Positions 1 to 13,000 of a stretch of DNA of 32,500 nucleotides are shown piece by piece. Each line of letters begins with the position of its first letter. Position 1 is the stretch's first letter. The translations under genes were made by a program, and so were the position numbers. This DNA comes from Symbiodinium natans (Eukaryota; Sar; Dinophyceae; Suessiales; Symbiodiniaceae). The stretch spans positions 17,501 to 50,000 of the forward strand of contig CAJNDS010000632.1 in assembly GCA_905221605.1 (NCBI GenBank), written 5' to 3'. Below the pieces are notes generated by a model. It saw nothing but the letters and a program-made list of their open reading frames with translations, made no database searches and was not told the DNA's origin.

Positions 1-224
1 AGGGTCCATTGGTCACCAAAGAGCCCAATGAAGGTTGCGCCCGAATCCTCATGCCACGCTTCCAGTTGTTCGAGAGTCACAGGCGTGCTCCACAACGGAC
101 CGAAGGACATGGTCTGACAATCATACACCTGCTTGAGCTCACTGCGCTCTATGGGAGCACTTCTAAGCTTCAGCGACTCAGCTACGTTTGGTCGCTTGCG
201 CTTCGGCATCTTTGCCAATGGAGC
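1..224 (-). CDS. Unidentified open frame running off the left edge
   Basis: An uninterrupted minus-strand frame that leaves the window. It could be an exon from 224 (acceptor TTTGCAG|G, phase 0, compatible with exon 41) or start at the ATG at 209, where it reads MPKRKRPNVAESLKLR, or at an upstream ATG at 284. Later parts include VYDCQTMSFGPLWSTPVTLE and EAWHEDSGATFIGLF. The basic PKRKRP could be a nuclear localisation signal. It does not resemble HYDIN, is longer than any exon here, and its base composition is less GC-rich. No repeats interrupt it. It may be the next gene, a retroposed copy or a mobile-element ORF; the family was not recognised. Confidence 0.45.
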
Positions 225-971
225 CTGCAAACAGCAACTCAAAGCAAGGGTGCCATGAAGGAAGTTCTCCGACGACCATGCCATGAGGTTTATTTCAACC
301 CTAAACCCTAAACCCTAATTTTGTGTGCCGAGGCCGGTCAGTTTACCCGATGAGAGCTTAACGTTCAGGGTTGGCCCGGCAACAGCACCAAGGACCCCAC
401 AAACCCGCAGCCCTAAACCCCTCCATCCGACCTTGAAGCAGATTTAACGGCACCCCACCCCGCAACTCCTGAACCCGTAGTGCCCAAACCCTACACTCAA
501 AGACTCCAAAACCCAAAAACCCTTGAAGCCCTCTACCTGAAAGTTGCTCAACCCTACACACCTAAATCGTAAACTCATTACAAAGATAAACTCGAGAGGC
601 TGAAGAAACTCTAAACCCCAAACCCTTAACCCCCCCCCCTCCAATCCAAAGCCTTGAGGCTTCTGGGTCTGTACAAGGTGGGAGAACAGAGCTTTCGGAT
701 TTCGAGGTTGAGGCGTCTCGTGCTTTGATGGAGGTTTGGGTTGAGTAGGTCAAAGGTTTAGGGCCCAAAACCGTAAACATTACACCCAAACCCCTAGAAC
801 TTAAAACCCTAAACCTTAAACCGGAAACCTCAAACTCTAAACCGTAAACCGTAAACGTTAAACCCTAAGCCTTAAACCCTAAACCTTAAACCCCAAACCT
901 TAAACCCTAAACCCCAAAACCCTAAACCTTAAACCCTAAGCCTTAAACCCTAAACCCTAAACCCTGCCCAC
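225..971 (-). other. Stretch left of exon 41: degenerate heptamers
   Basis: Scattered CCCTAAA-type heptamers, densest at 790..965 with CCTTAAA and CCGTAAA variants. The short open frames at 358..789 are repeat read-through. No exon continuing PPQPQ with GP was found. Confidence 0.6.
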
Positions 972-1017
972 CTGCGGTTGTGGTGGCTGAGCGAAGCCGG
1001 TGAGCAAAGCTTTGTAC
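972..1017 (-). CDS. HYDIN: HYDIN-like exon 41, last recognised in window
   Basis: Acceptor CAG|G, GT donor (CAG|GTGGGC), ends in phase 0. Encodes YKALLTGFAQPPQPQ, matching 'Y...L.G.A.PP.PQ'. The family continues with GP...I, which was not found further left, so the next exon is probably outside the window. Confidence 0.93.
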
Positions 1018-4000
1018 CTGAAACCCCCGGAAACCCCTAAACCCAGAAACGCCCTAAACCCTAAACCCAGAAACCCCAAAACCTTGTGCCATGAAATGTT
1101 GAAAAAACAAATCCATCTCCCAAGCTGCAACCCCTAAGCCCTAGGCCCGAATCGTGCAGTTCCTTGTGGGGGTCTAAGTAGGACGATCCTCCCGCTATAG
1201 GGTTTAGGGTTTAGGCTTAGGGTTCAGGGAGTTACAACCCATTGGGGGGGGGGGGGGGGGTACCTATAACCGGGGGGGGAGAGATGAGGGTGGGTTTGGA
1301 CCTGTAGACGATCTTACTTGGGACCTAGGTCAGCACTAGCACCTCGGTACACCCTGCAGGAAGTAGATATTGAGTAACTTGGCACCTGCTTACTAAGTCC
1401 CCCCCCTAACGCGTCCTCCAAGTAGGGTATATACAGGGCTTCGACTTAAACACACACCTGACGTCTCCGGCCTCATAGCGTTTTAGAACCTAAACCCTAA
1501 ACCCACCTAAACCCAAATTCACATCGCTAGACCCCCCTAAACCCTAAACCCTAATTGCCTTAAACACTCTAAACACCCTAAACTATCGTAGTGCCTCCAA
1601 TACTGAATATGCAGATCTTGTTTCTGAGCACAAAGGGGCCCGACCCCTCAGGTCTCTCATGCCATGCTTCGAGATTGATGTTGTTGCGTGCTCCCAGGGC
1701 CCAAGATCCCTGACCCCAAGCCCTGAAGCAGAAGACCCTGAAGCAGAAGACCCTGAACCCTAAACCCTAAACCCGAAACCCTAAACCCTAAACCCTAAAC
1801 CCTGCCTCGCATCCCAGAATCTTCGAATTTAGGTTCCGGGTGAGGACCCTAAACCCTAAACCCTAAACCCTAAACCCTAAACCCTAAACCCTAAACCCTG
1901 CTGAACTTAAACACCCCTTACGCCCTACTGTGTCAGGCGCACTCCCCGCCGCCAGCTCCCGAGATGACCAGCAAGGCCCGGCACTCCCCAAGCATCTGCC
2001 GTTGGGTTTAGGGTTTAGGGTTTAGGGTTTAGGGCTAGGGGTTTAGGGTTTAGGGGAGAGTGATTCATGGTCCAAGTTTTGTTCTGTTCAACGCAAGCGT
2101 GTACATATACGTAAGCAAGTATAACTGTCTACCTATGTCTACTTCTATAAACAAGAAGACGGTGATCATGATATATGTATATAGGTGGGGTCAATAAGAA
2201 TTAATTTTCTTGGGGTGAAGAAGACCCTGAACCCTAAACCCTGAAACCCCCAAACCCCAACCTTCAAAACCCGAAAACCCGAAAACCCTAACACCAAACA
2301 ACCCAAAGACCTCTAAGCCCTAGTGTTCAGGTCACTTGGGGCCTGAAGCTTCTGGAGCTCCCCCCCCCCCCCCCCCCACAAAGAAAAACATTTTTGCCAG
2401 ATCTACATACCCCATCTCCATGTTGTCGACAAACTCAAACAGCAAGGCCCACAAACAAAAAACCCTAAAGATCTGGATCTCAAAGCCTCCCCTCTTAGCA
2501 CTAAACCCTCCCAAGCCCAATTGAAAAACCTAAAACCTAAGGGAGTGTAGTTTGTAGCGGAAACCAGACACAGGCAACAGAAACCGTAAACCCTAAAAAA
2601 CGAGACACAAGCAACAGAAACTATCAACACCTAAGACCTAAACCCTAAACCCTAAACCCTAAACCCTAAACCCTAAACCCTAAACCCTAAACCCTAAACC
2701 CTAAACCCTAAACCCCAAGCATGCCGGTGGAGACTGAGGGCTGGAAACGAACCCCGAGCTCGACTGGTTGGGCTTCGCTGGTCACCGCTGGGGCTGTGAC
2801 CTCCGGGGCGCGCTTCATGCCCCTGACCCCAAAAGGGGGTTTAGGGTTTAGGGTTTAGGGTTTAGGGTTTAGGGTTTGGGGTTTAGGGTTTGGGGTTTGG
2901 GGTTTGGGGTTTGGGGTTTGGGGTTTGGGGTTTAGGGGTTTAGGGTCTGCAGGGTTTATAAGGTTTGTATAAGGTGTATAGGGTTTGAGGGGTTAATGGG
3001 CGAAAACAGGGGTTTTTAGATATGGCTTGCACCTGAGGGAAAAAGCGCGTTCATTTCCTAGTTCAGGGTTGCAAATGCTTCAAATTGCCCAGCCACAAAT
3101 TCTTTAAACCCTGAAACGCCCTAACCCTACGTAAGCCCTGAGCCCTGAAGCCCCCCTTAGCCCTGGAACCCTACAACTCAGAAGCCCAAAGCCCCTAAAC
3201 CCTAAACCCTAAACCCTAAGCCCAAAACCCTAAACCACTAGACCCTAAACCCTCAACCCCTCAACCCTAAACCCCTACGCCCTAAACCCCTCAAAGGAGT
3301 TGGCATCCGCCTCGGCAGTTTCCAGGCAGAAATCGACGGAAGGCCCTTTCTGTCCGGGCGCAGCCTCCGGCTTTCGTAAGGATGGCGAGTTTGCGGGCTT
3401 TCGAGTTCGGAGTTTATTTGAGGGTTATGGTTTGAGGTTTAGGGTTTAGGGTTTAGGGAGGGTTTAGGGGTTTAGGGTTTAGGGTTTAGGGTTTAGGGTT
3501 TAGGGTTTAGGATTTAGGGTTTAGGGGGTCTTGTGAGGCCTGAAACCCGAGGCTTGGTGGGCTTGGAACTCGTGGTGCTTGGGAGGGTTGAGGGCTGAAA
3601 GACAGACGGGGATAAACGGGACAATCGGTTTAGGGTTTAGGGTTTAGGGTTTAGGGTTTAGGGTTTAGGGTTTAGGGTTTAGGGTTTAGTGAAAAAACAC
3701 TTGACCGCAGGGCGACATTTGAGAATGTCGCTCTTGGGGAGGAAGATATACACGCCAGAATCACGCCAGAATCGGGGTGAATGGTGGGCAATATCTGGCA
3801 AGCTTCCGGCGTAACCCCAAACCCGAATCTGTTGGCATGGCTAGTGCTCAATTGTCTCTTCTCACGGGTTTTCGGAGTTCTCATCGGAGGGTACAAGTGA
3901 TTACTCGTCTCGAAGGAGGGCAACCATCAGCACTGCCCGCAAGCATGCACGGGGCTGTTTCCACCATACCGGCGAAGAGTGATGCAACGGGCGTGGCTTT

Positions 4001-7000
4001 TGAAAAGCTACAACCATGTCAATTATGACTCAATCCTGTAGTTCCTGGGTGTTGTGCTTCTACCTTTACAAAGATTGTTTCGTCTAGCACTTTTGAACGG
4101 TGCTACCTTCAGAGTCAGTTTACGTAGACTTTTTGTGGCCATACTGTCCATGTTCATGACAATTCCAACTGTATATCCCTAAACAAGGCCATGCATCAGA
4201 GATACTCGCATCCGACCATTAGGGGCTTAGGGCTTACCCAACTTGCCCCCATACCAGGGAGCCCACTTCATCTAGACCCCAAACCCGAAACCCCAAACCC
4301 CAAACCCTAAACCCTAAACCCTAAAACCCTAAACCCCTAGGGGCGTAGGGTTTGTCCCCGCTCTTTTTATGAAGGCTGTATGGGCCGCAGGAAGCGGTCT
4401 TGTGCAAGCGGCAACCCTCTTAACCCTAAACCTCCCTAGGGCCCTTGTGGGTTTCGGTTTAGGGGCTTCAAGCCCACATGCACCTCCACCCTCGCGCTGT
4501 ACTTCACGGCTCCCTGGCGCCGATGTCAACACGTTCGGGTTCGGAGTTTAGGGTTTAGGCGGGTGCAGGCTTGAGAAGCTCGGGGACTGGAGATCTGAGG
4601 GGTGGAGGCTTCTGCCTGTCAGACTCTGCCTAGGCCTTGTGGGTTTAGGGTTAAGGGCATTCTTGGGGTTCAAGGGCCCTTGGCATGCATGGATCGAAAC
4701 CACCTGCCCCTTAAAGGCTCAACTCCTGGGTTCTCAGCGAAACGGGCTTGGGTGGCGTCTTCCTGGCAATATTAACCCTAAACCCTAAACCCTAAACCCT
4801 AAACCCTAAACCCTAAACCCTAAACCCTGAATAGCGTACCGTGTACCTCGAGGGCATCGGCTGAGACATGGGGCGTGGAGAACTGCATCCCAGAGTTCGT
4901 GCAAACCGACAATTTCAGCAGCACCGCGCATGTGGGAAAGTCTTCCTACATCATAGGCCATTCATGGGGAAGCAATACATATATGTATATATATATATAT
5001 GTGTGTATATATATGTATATACAGATGGTTACATATATATATATAAACATGGTTTAGGGTTTCGGACTTGAGTACAGGGCCCCAAACCAGGGCAACGTTT
5101 AGAGAACCCTTCCACCCCCCGATGACCAGGTCTCTAGCCTGGCCCCTAAAGCCCAACCCCACCAAACCTGGGCCCTTGATCAATTTTCGGGCACCCGAAC
5201 AGCGCGATTGAGAACTTGCAATCAAATGCATCCTCAAGTTTAACAACGTTGCTGACTATTTTTTGTACCCGGTACCTCCAGGCACCCTCATAACCAGGTT
5301 CCTGGAACCCATAAGGACTCAATAGCTAAGTCCTTGCAAGTACACCAACCCTAAACCCTAACTCCAAACCCCCCAAACCCTAAACCCTAAACCCCAAAAC
5401 AAGCGACTTCCAAATAAGGTCTTGACAGCGTCGCCTTGGCATAGTGCAGGAACTTGAAGCTCTCAACCACTGAGCCACCGAGCCTGGGATGTCGGGGGTT
5501 CAGGGTTTAGGGTTTAGGGTTTAGGGTTTAGGGTTTAGGGTTTAGGGCTAGGCCCAGGATTGCCAGGGGGTGATCTGCACGACTCTTTCAACTTTGACCC
5601 CTAAACCCTCAACCCTAGACCCTAAACCCTTAAACGAACGATGCTTGTAACGCAGCACTGCCAGCCCTAAACGGGTCTATAGGGTTTAGGGTTTAATGTG
5701 GCTTTGGGGCTTCTTCTCGCGGAGAGAGGCCAATCGGGCTTGGAGTCTAGGGTCTATATAGGTTTAGGGTTTAGGGTTTAGGGTTTAGGGTTTAGGGGTT
5801 TAGGGTTTAGGGTTTAGGGTTTAGGGTTTAGGGTTTAGGGTTTAGGGTATAGTGCACAGTCGACACCCCAGCAAGGGCCCCAAGAGTCGTGAGATGGACC
5901 ACCCCACCAACTGAACCCTGAACCCTGAACCCTAAACCCTAGACCCTAAACCCTAAACCCTAAACCCTAAACCCTAAACCCTAAACCCTAAACCCTGAAG
6001 CCTCTAAAGCTGTCAACTCTGAACTCTTGTACAGGGTCAGCGGATGCCCAACACAGCCTAAGACCCACTGCATCCTGGAACCTTTAGAGGACCCTGAGCC
6101 CCAAACCCCAACCCCTAACTCTTGAAACTCTTGAGCCCCCCGGAAGTCCCTCAACCCTCGACACATTGCAATCGGCTGTCTAAGCTTGCCTCTTCAAGGG
6201 GGGCAACAGCCTAATCCCACAGCCCCTAACGCAGCTAAGGCTCCCCCTACACCCTGAACCCTCAACCCTGCGCCCTAAACCCTCACTCACTACCACCCAC
6301 TCACTCGTCAGGGTTTGTAGGGCATGGGCGTATACCCTTAAAAAGCCATCCTAAACCCTAAACCCTAAACCCCAAACCCTAAACCCTAAATTGACGTGTT
6401 TAAGACTTCACACACCCGCGTAAAGAGGGCCCGGCGGAGCTTTCAGCACCAGCGCTCGCTCCAATCCCTGCCAGGAATCAGGATGCTTCTTGAGGGCACC
6501 AATGGCTTGGAGCTCAAGGAAAGCAGAGAACCCTAATTAAGCCCTAGCCCTAAACCCTAAACCCCAAACCCTAAACCTCTAAACCTCAAAAGCCTCAAGC
6601 CAGGCAGGGTGTGGAGTTCAGATTGCTTCGTGCGTTCCCTGTCGTCTGAAAGCTATGGGGTTTATAGGGTTTATAGGAGGAACCGTAACCTCAAGCAGCA
6701 AACGAAACCAAGCCCGAAAGGAAGATCGCTGTCGCACAGGCTGGGCCGCCCCACCGCCGGCGTCGCGCGCCAGTTCACCGTGTAGGGGTAGGTGCCCAAC
6801 TCTTGACTCTTCAGCATGACCTGAGGATTGGGATTTTTAGGGCTTTAGGGTTTTGTATTTTGGGCTTGAGGCTTTTTTGGGGTTGTAGGGTCTTCAGCAT
6901 GACCTGAGGATTGGGATTTCTAGGGCTTTAGGGTTTTGGATTTTGGGGCCCAAAATAAAACCCCAAAGCCCTAAATCCCAAAATTTGGGCTTGAGGCTCT

Positions 7001-10000
7001 TTTAGGGTTGTAGGGTCTTCGGGTTTCAGGGCTTCGCGGTTTTAGGCTTTTAAAGGGGTTTAGGGTTTAGTGCCAGTTGTTGGGGGATCTTTCCTGGGGT
7101 CCCTGAGAACGGAACGGGCGCCAGTTTTTGCCTAGCGGGGCTGCTTCAGCAACCCAGGCCCCTCGCGAAAAGAGAAGAAGTGCCTTGAGGGTTTAGGGTT
7201 TAGGATTTGGATCCTATAAGCTTTGGCAGTATTGAGTTTCTGGCTGGACAGGAGAAAGGGGGGGGCCAGGATACCAGAACCCCAGTTGCTTCCGGAAGGT
7301 CGAGGGCAGTAGGAACAGCCTTTGGTCCCTAAATCCTAAACCCTAAACCCTAGACTGTAAACCCTAAACCTGAACCGTAAACCGTAAACCCTAAACCCTA
7401 AACCCTAAACCCTAAACCGCTGAAAAGCCATGGTGGCCCCCAGTAAACTGGGAGAATAAAGGGGCTTAGAGGTCTTTAGAGAGGTCCTTCAGGTTGTAAT
7501 ACATGAGGCTCCCCTTCTTTGTCATTGGCGGGTGGAGGGAAACCCTTTGTGACAACTTGAAACATCAACCCTAAACCCTAAACCCTAAACCCTAAACCCT
7601 AAACCCTAAACCCTAAACCCTAAACCCTAAACCCTAAGCCCTAAACACCTCTGAACCCTGAACCTTTGCCTCTGCTTCGCCGTCGCCCTCCTCGAGCGGC
7701 CTCTTTTTTGTGCGGAGAGAGCCTCTATCTTTAGTAGGGTGCTAGGACTTGGGGTTTGGGGTATGGGGGTTTGGGGTACCCCCCCCCGCCCCCCCAAAGC
7801 ATTTGAACCCTAAGGAAACCCTAAAGCACAGGGACTGCAGGCCCCACCCTCCGTAAACCCACAAACTCCCTGTTAGGGGGGTACTCCCTGACCTTATTAG
7901 GTGCAAAAATGGCTACGCCGAAGAGCGATATCACACTCCAGTTGTGCCATTCGTTCTTGCTCTAATCGCCCCCCTCTAAACCCGATACCCCTTAAACCCC
8001 CCAAACACCTTTTTAACCCTTCCTCCCCCAAAAACCCCCCTATAAACCCCCAACAAGCCCCCCATGAACCCTCTACAAATCCCATCACCCCCCTATAAAC
8101 CCCTCTATAAAACCCTATAACCCCCCTATAAACCATAGGTGGGCTTTGGGGCACATCGCAGCGTGCGAATCGGCGACAAGTGCAGTAGATGTTTATGGGC
8201 ATTCTGGGGCACACCTTTTCCCTACTAGAAGGCTTGAGGGTTTCGGGGGTAAGGGCTTAGCTGCCCCCCCGGGAGCTCAGTTGGAGTTCAGAGTTTGGTA
8301 GGGTTTAACAGAGTTTCGTAGGGGGCTTAACCCTTAACCTCTAAACCTGAAATCCTAGACCCACTGAACTCTCTATCACCCAAAGTTCAGAATATAGTTT
8401 TAGGGTTTAAGGCGCTTCGCAGGACATGGCTTCCCTAAACCCTAAACCCTAAACCCTGAACCAACCCTGAACCCTAAACCCTAAACCCTGAACCCTGAAC
8501 CCTGAACCCTGAACCCTAAACCCTAAACCCTAAACCCTAAACCCTAAACCCTAAACCCTAAACCCTAAACCCCCTAAACCCTAAACCCTAAACCCTAAAC
8601 CCTAAACCCTAAACCCTAAACCCTAAACCCTAAACCCTAAACCCTAAACCCTAAACCCTAAACCCTAAACCCTAAACCCTAAACCCCAACCCTAAACCTC
8701 TGGCTCCCCCACCGGAAGATCAACTCCATGGTCTTTTCGCTTCTGGGTGGCACCTCTCAGACGCAGAGGTGAAGGGTTTAGGGTTTAGGGTTTAGGGTTT
8801 AGGGTTTAGGGTTTAGGGTTTAGGGTTTAGGGTTTAGGGGTTTAGGGCTTGAGGGTTTTGGGGTTTAGGGTTTGAGGGTTTTAGGGTTTTTGGGATTTAG
8901 GCTTTTTGGGGTTTAGGTGTTGAGGGTTTTAGGGCTTTGGGGTCAAGGCTTTTAGGGTTTAAGGGTTTAAGGGTTTCGGGGTTTTAGGGTTTTCTGGTTG
9001 TGGGATACTAGGGTGTAGGGGTTAGGGTTTGTTGGTTGTTTCCGCAAATGGGGGGTACCGTTCTTACAGGGGTTCCTACTATAAGGATTGGAGTATCTTT
9101 GGGGACCTCATTTTGGGAAATACCGGTTTGGGAGAGGTCGGGTGTTCGGGATTGTTCGGAGTTGGGGCTTTAGGGGCTAAACCCCAAACCCAAGCCCCCA
9201 AACCCTAACCCTTGAGGGTTTCCAGGTTTTCGGGTTCTAGGAAGTTAGGGCTTTAGGGGTTTTAGGTTCTAGTTTTAGGGCTTTAGGGATTCTAGGGAAC
9301 CAATGCGGCATTCTTGCTTTAGGGTTCACGGTTTTGGGGACATTTTAGGGAACACCTAGCCCAAAATCCTAAACGCTGACCCTTTTTTTAAGGGGGGTCA
9401 CACTAAAGAGGGTGCAACATGAGGGTCATGGGCCCCAATATGGGCCCCTTAGGCCTTCAGAATTTGAAGCTAAAAGCACTTCGGTCATCTCGATGGTGAT
9501 TTTTCCAGGGTGCATTCATGTTTCCCTAAACCCTGAACCCTACACCCTAAATCCGAAACCCCTAAACCCCATAAACCCTAAACCCTTGGGATTAAATGTA
9601 TGAAAGGGCCCCAAGAACCCCCAAGGCGACCCTAAACCCTAATACCCTAAACCCTAAAACCCTAAACCCTAAAACCCTAAACCGAAAACCCTAAAGGGTT
9701 AGGGCTTAGGGTTTAGGGTTTAGGGTTTAGGATTTAGAATTTAGGGTTTAGGATTTAGGGTTTAGGGTTTATCTATAGGGATTCTTTCAGCCTCCAGCGT
9801 TTCCGGATGGAAGCGGAAGAAGTGCTCGGATGCTGTACCGGTGAACCTGTCCAAGGGTTAATGGAAGTTCTAAAGACGGTTTAGAGTTTAGGGTTTAGGG
9901 TTGAGGCCTACGGGTTCTTCCTTCTATCCCCCCAAAATATTTCCCTTCTCAGAACCTGGGGGGGTTGTTTGGACTTTTGGGTCGTTCCAGGGTTTGGGGG

Positions 10001-13000
10001 CGTGGCGTTTAACACTTAAGGTTATGGGTTTATGGGAGCTTCGCAATGTATCGCTTGGGGCTATGCCGGGGTTTGAGGGGGTATTACCCTAGGGTTACTG
10101 TATAGGGGTCTGTGCGCTTAGATTGGGGACGAGTTGGGGTGATACCGAAGACTTTACGGTCAGGACTTTGTTCTTTAGATCAAGATGATATTGTTCGTAT
10201 TCCCTTGGGAGTTTGGTCTTCCTTCTGTTTGTTTTTTCACGTTTTGGGTTCCTACCATCATGCGGGGCCTTGGATTAGGGTACTCAGAAAAGGCAGCACA
10301 ACTCGGGAATCTGACTGAAATTCTGGGGACTAGAGCTTAAGCATCTAGTGGGTGCCACCAGAAGCCTAAATAATTCCGTAAACCCTGAATCTCAACCCGA
10401 AACAATTACAACTACCAATCCTTCCAATTATCTTAGGGTGGCTGCATGGTCCCGTTGCTTACCTTGCATACCCTATACAACCCAAGGGTCAGAACCCTTT
10501 AGAGAGGGCAAGGGACCATATCAAGGGCCCACGACTCTACCCTTAGAAACTAAGTAGGCCCCTGCACTATGAGCCCTCTGAAGCTCTCACCTGGCTGGCT
10601 GCATCAGTGGGTTGGCCACAGCGATCTTGTGCCGAACCACTTGTCGGCATGCCGCCTGGCATGGCATGCGGACGTCGCAAGTGGGCTAGGGGTTGAGGCT
10701 AAGGGTTCCGGGTATCTGCTGACATCTACCGTGAAACGTGAGGCCTGTCGCCGATTCGTGCTCACTTTGGGTACAGACCCCGAGATAGAGACGAAGTAGA
10801 CAAGGCAGGCTCCAGGGTGAGAGAGGGCCGATGATACTTAGTACTGCATTGAGGCGCGCTGGTCTTTTTACAAAAGCTGTGGCGAAGCTCAAACATTCTT
10901 GCACACCCGCCTCCAGCTTGATCGTGGCCAGTGACTCGGCAGCATAAAACTCAAGCTTCACCTCGATGTTCATGAACTCGCCTGCAGGCAGGGTAAGCCC
11001 TAAACCCTGAACCCCCTTAGTTTTAGGGGAAGGCAGGCTTGTGCCGAGCAAGCGGGCCTCAGCCAGAGTTCCCATGTGGCCGAGTTTTGTACTAAATGAG
11101 CGCGATTTGGTTTCCTTGCATATAAGGAGCTGTGCCGTGACAGGGACACAAGGTATGAACTGAGGTTTACCAGGGTGCCCCAAGAAAGGCCCAACAGTTT
11201 AGGTCGGTCCCTAGGATACGGGCTGTGCGCGAGGACCAACCTTTCGATCATTACAGAGCTCTTTGAGGTCAGCTGCTTGTGCTGTCTCAACTGAGGACAT
11301 CTTCGGAAAAAAAAAGCTTCTATATCTCTAGGGGGTAAAAGCTTCTATATCTCTAGGGGGTAAGACCCTAAGGGTGGTATAAGTCTGATGCCCCGTAGAA
11401 CCTTCGGAAAAAAAAAAAAAAACGTTCCTAAAGATTATCGTCTTAAACCCAAGATGGGAAAATGTCCCTAAACCCTAAACCCTCAGCCCTAAACCCGAAG
11501 GCCTACCTAGATAAGGGCCTTCCTGACGGGTATGTGGGGAAAGCTTCCCCACCCCAAAATTGGCCCCGACTCGGCCTTGGGGTTTAGGGTTTAGGGTTTG
11601 GGGTTTGGGGTTCAGGGTTGAAACCTGCATCCCGAAGTCCAGAAGCCCGAAGGCCCAAACCGGGGACATCGACCTTGTAATTTTAAAGTAGACCTTGAAG
11701 TAAAAGGGATGCCTTTTAGTTTCCTCTCTCTCTCTCCCTAAACCGTAAACCCTCAACCCTAAACTAAACCCGACCCGAAGCCCAAAACTGATTTTTTAAA
11801 CGGAAGCCTGGGCCCCTCCAAACGAGAATTAAGTCACCACTGCCATCCCGGTTCTTGGCTTAGGGTTTAGGTTTTAGGGTTGCCTGTATCCTGGCTGCGG
11901 AGGTTGATCCGGACGAGAGCCGTGCCCTCATGATACCTCAGGTGTCAGGGGTTTAGGGTTTCGGGCCTTCGGACTTTTCAGAATCCGTAGGATCTGGGGG
12001 TCTCGGGACCTTCCATGCTGATATGTGTTTAAACGTGTTTCGGGTTCAGCGTCCAGGCGTTGTGGGCCGGGGCTAGGGCTTACAGACAGTTGACGGGCCG
12101 GATGTAAAGGGTGAGGGGTTAGGGTTTCCGGGTTCATCTACGGGTTGAATGTAGGCTTCAAGCCCTCAACCCTAAACCCTAAACCTTAAACCTTAAACCC
12201 TAACCCTAAACCTTAAACCTTAAACCCTAAACCCTACACCCTAACCCCTAAACGTGAGGGGTTTGTTGTGTCTGTTTCGGGGTTGGTCGGCCGTCCGCTC
12301 AGCCGCGCACGCGTAGACGCTGAAGCGGTACTCCCGCTCAAGGCCTTGCAATGAAGGGTCTTAGGGCTTAGTGTTCCCGATCCCTAAGTTTAAGGTTTAG
12401 GGTTTAGGTTTTAGGGTTTAGGGTTCCGGGTTCCAAAGCCTTAAGCCCTAAGCCCTAGGCCCTAGGCCCCAGGCCCCTAGGCCCTAGGCCCAAAGCCCGA
12501 AACCCTAAACCTCAATGGGTTTACAGGGCTTTGGGTCCCTTGGGAGCCCCAATCCGTGAGGCTCAAGCAGCGATGCCGAAATTGCCTAGACCCCCGGTTG
12601 TGGTTGAAATTGTGGGGTACCTGTAGAGCTCTAGACCCACTGTGCAAGCAACACTCTAACCCCCAAACCAAAAAACCCTAAACCTGAACAGGTTTGCGGA
12701 GAGGAATGTCACCTTCTCACCCCTTCACCCCACAGAAAACAGAAGAGCTGGAATTTCGAAGCATTACCTGGATTCGAAATCTCGAAGTGGGGGTGGCAAA
12801 AATTTTTGCCCCCTCCCCCCCAAGTTTTCTCAGAAGTACCCTGAAACCGAACCACCAAACCCACAAAACTCGCGTGTCCTGGTGGAAGGTCCAGCGTGCC
12901 GACCCCTTGGAGACTGATGCCCTTCGCAGGCAGAGAAATCAGAGTTTGGAAGGTGGGAGTCTGAAACACTTGGAGGATAAGACCCGTGATACCCTAAACC

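Larger units (their letters stand above)
1996..2734 (-). other. Intron 39, complementary telomere-like ends
   Basis: On the sense strand it starts with a TTTAGGG tract (2637..2716) and ends with a CCCTAAA tract (2005..2054). The middle carries an 18-C run at 2360..2377 and AT-rich sequence around 2100..2200. Confidence 0.7.

Noticed and set aside
11-311. Plus-strand 100-codon frame at the left edge
   Set aside because: It ends in repeat-derived FNPKP, and the opposite strand has a longer open frame with a better acceptor.
4853-4948. Possible exon reading TCAVLLKLSVCTNSGMQ then FSTPHVSADALE between exons 36 and 37
   Set aside because: It looks coding, but exon 36 joins exon 37 directly in phase 0 with the right HYDIN spacing, and its own acceptor does not fit the phase of exon 36.
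7897-8214. 105-codon minus-strand frame rich in G, F and Y
   Set aside because: It is translation of a degenerate CCCTATAAA-like repeat.
10686-11183. 165-codon minus-strand open frame as a gene
   Set aside because: Only its part at 10911..10981 is coding (exon 29); the rest is intron, and the frame even crosses heptamers near 11000.
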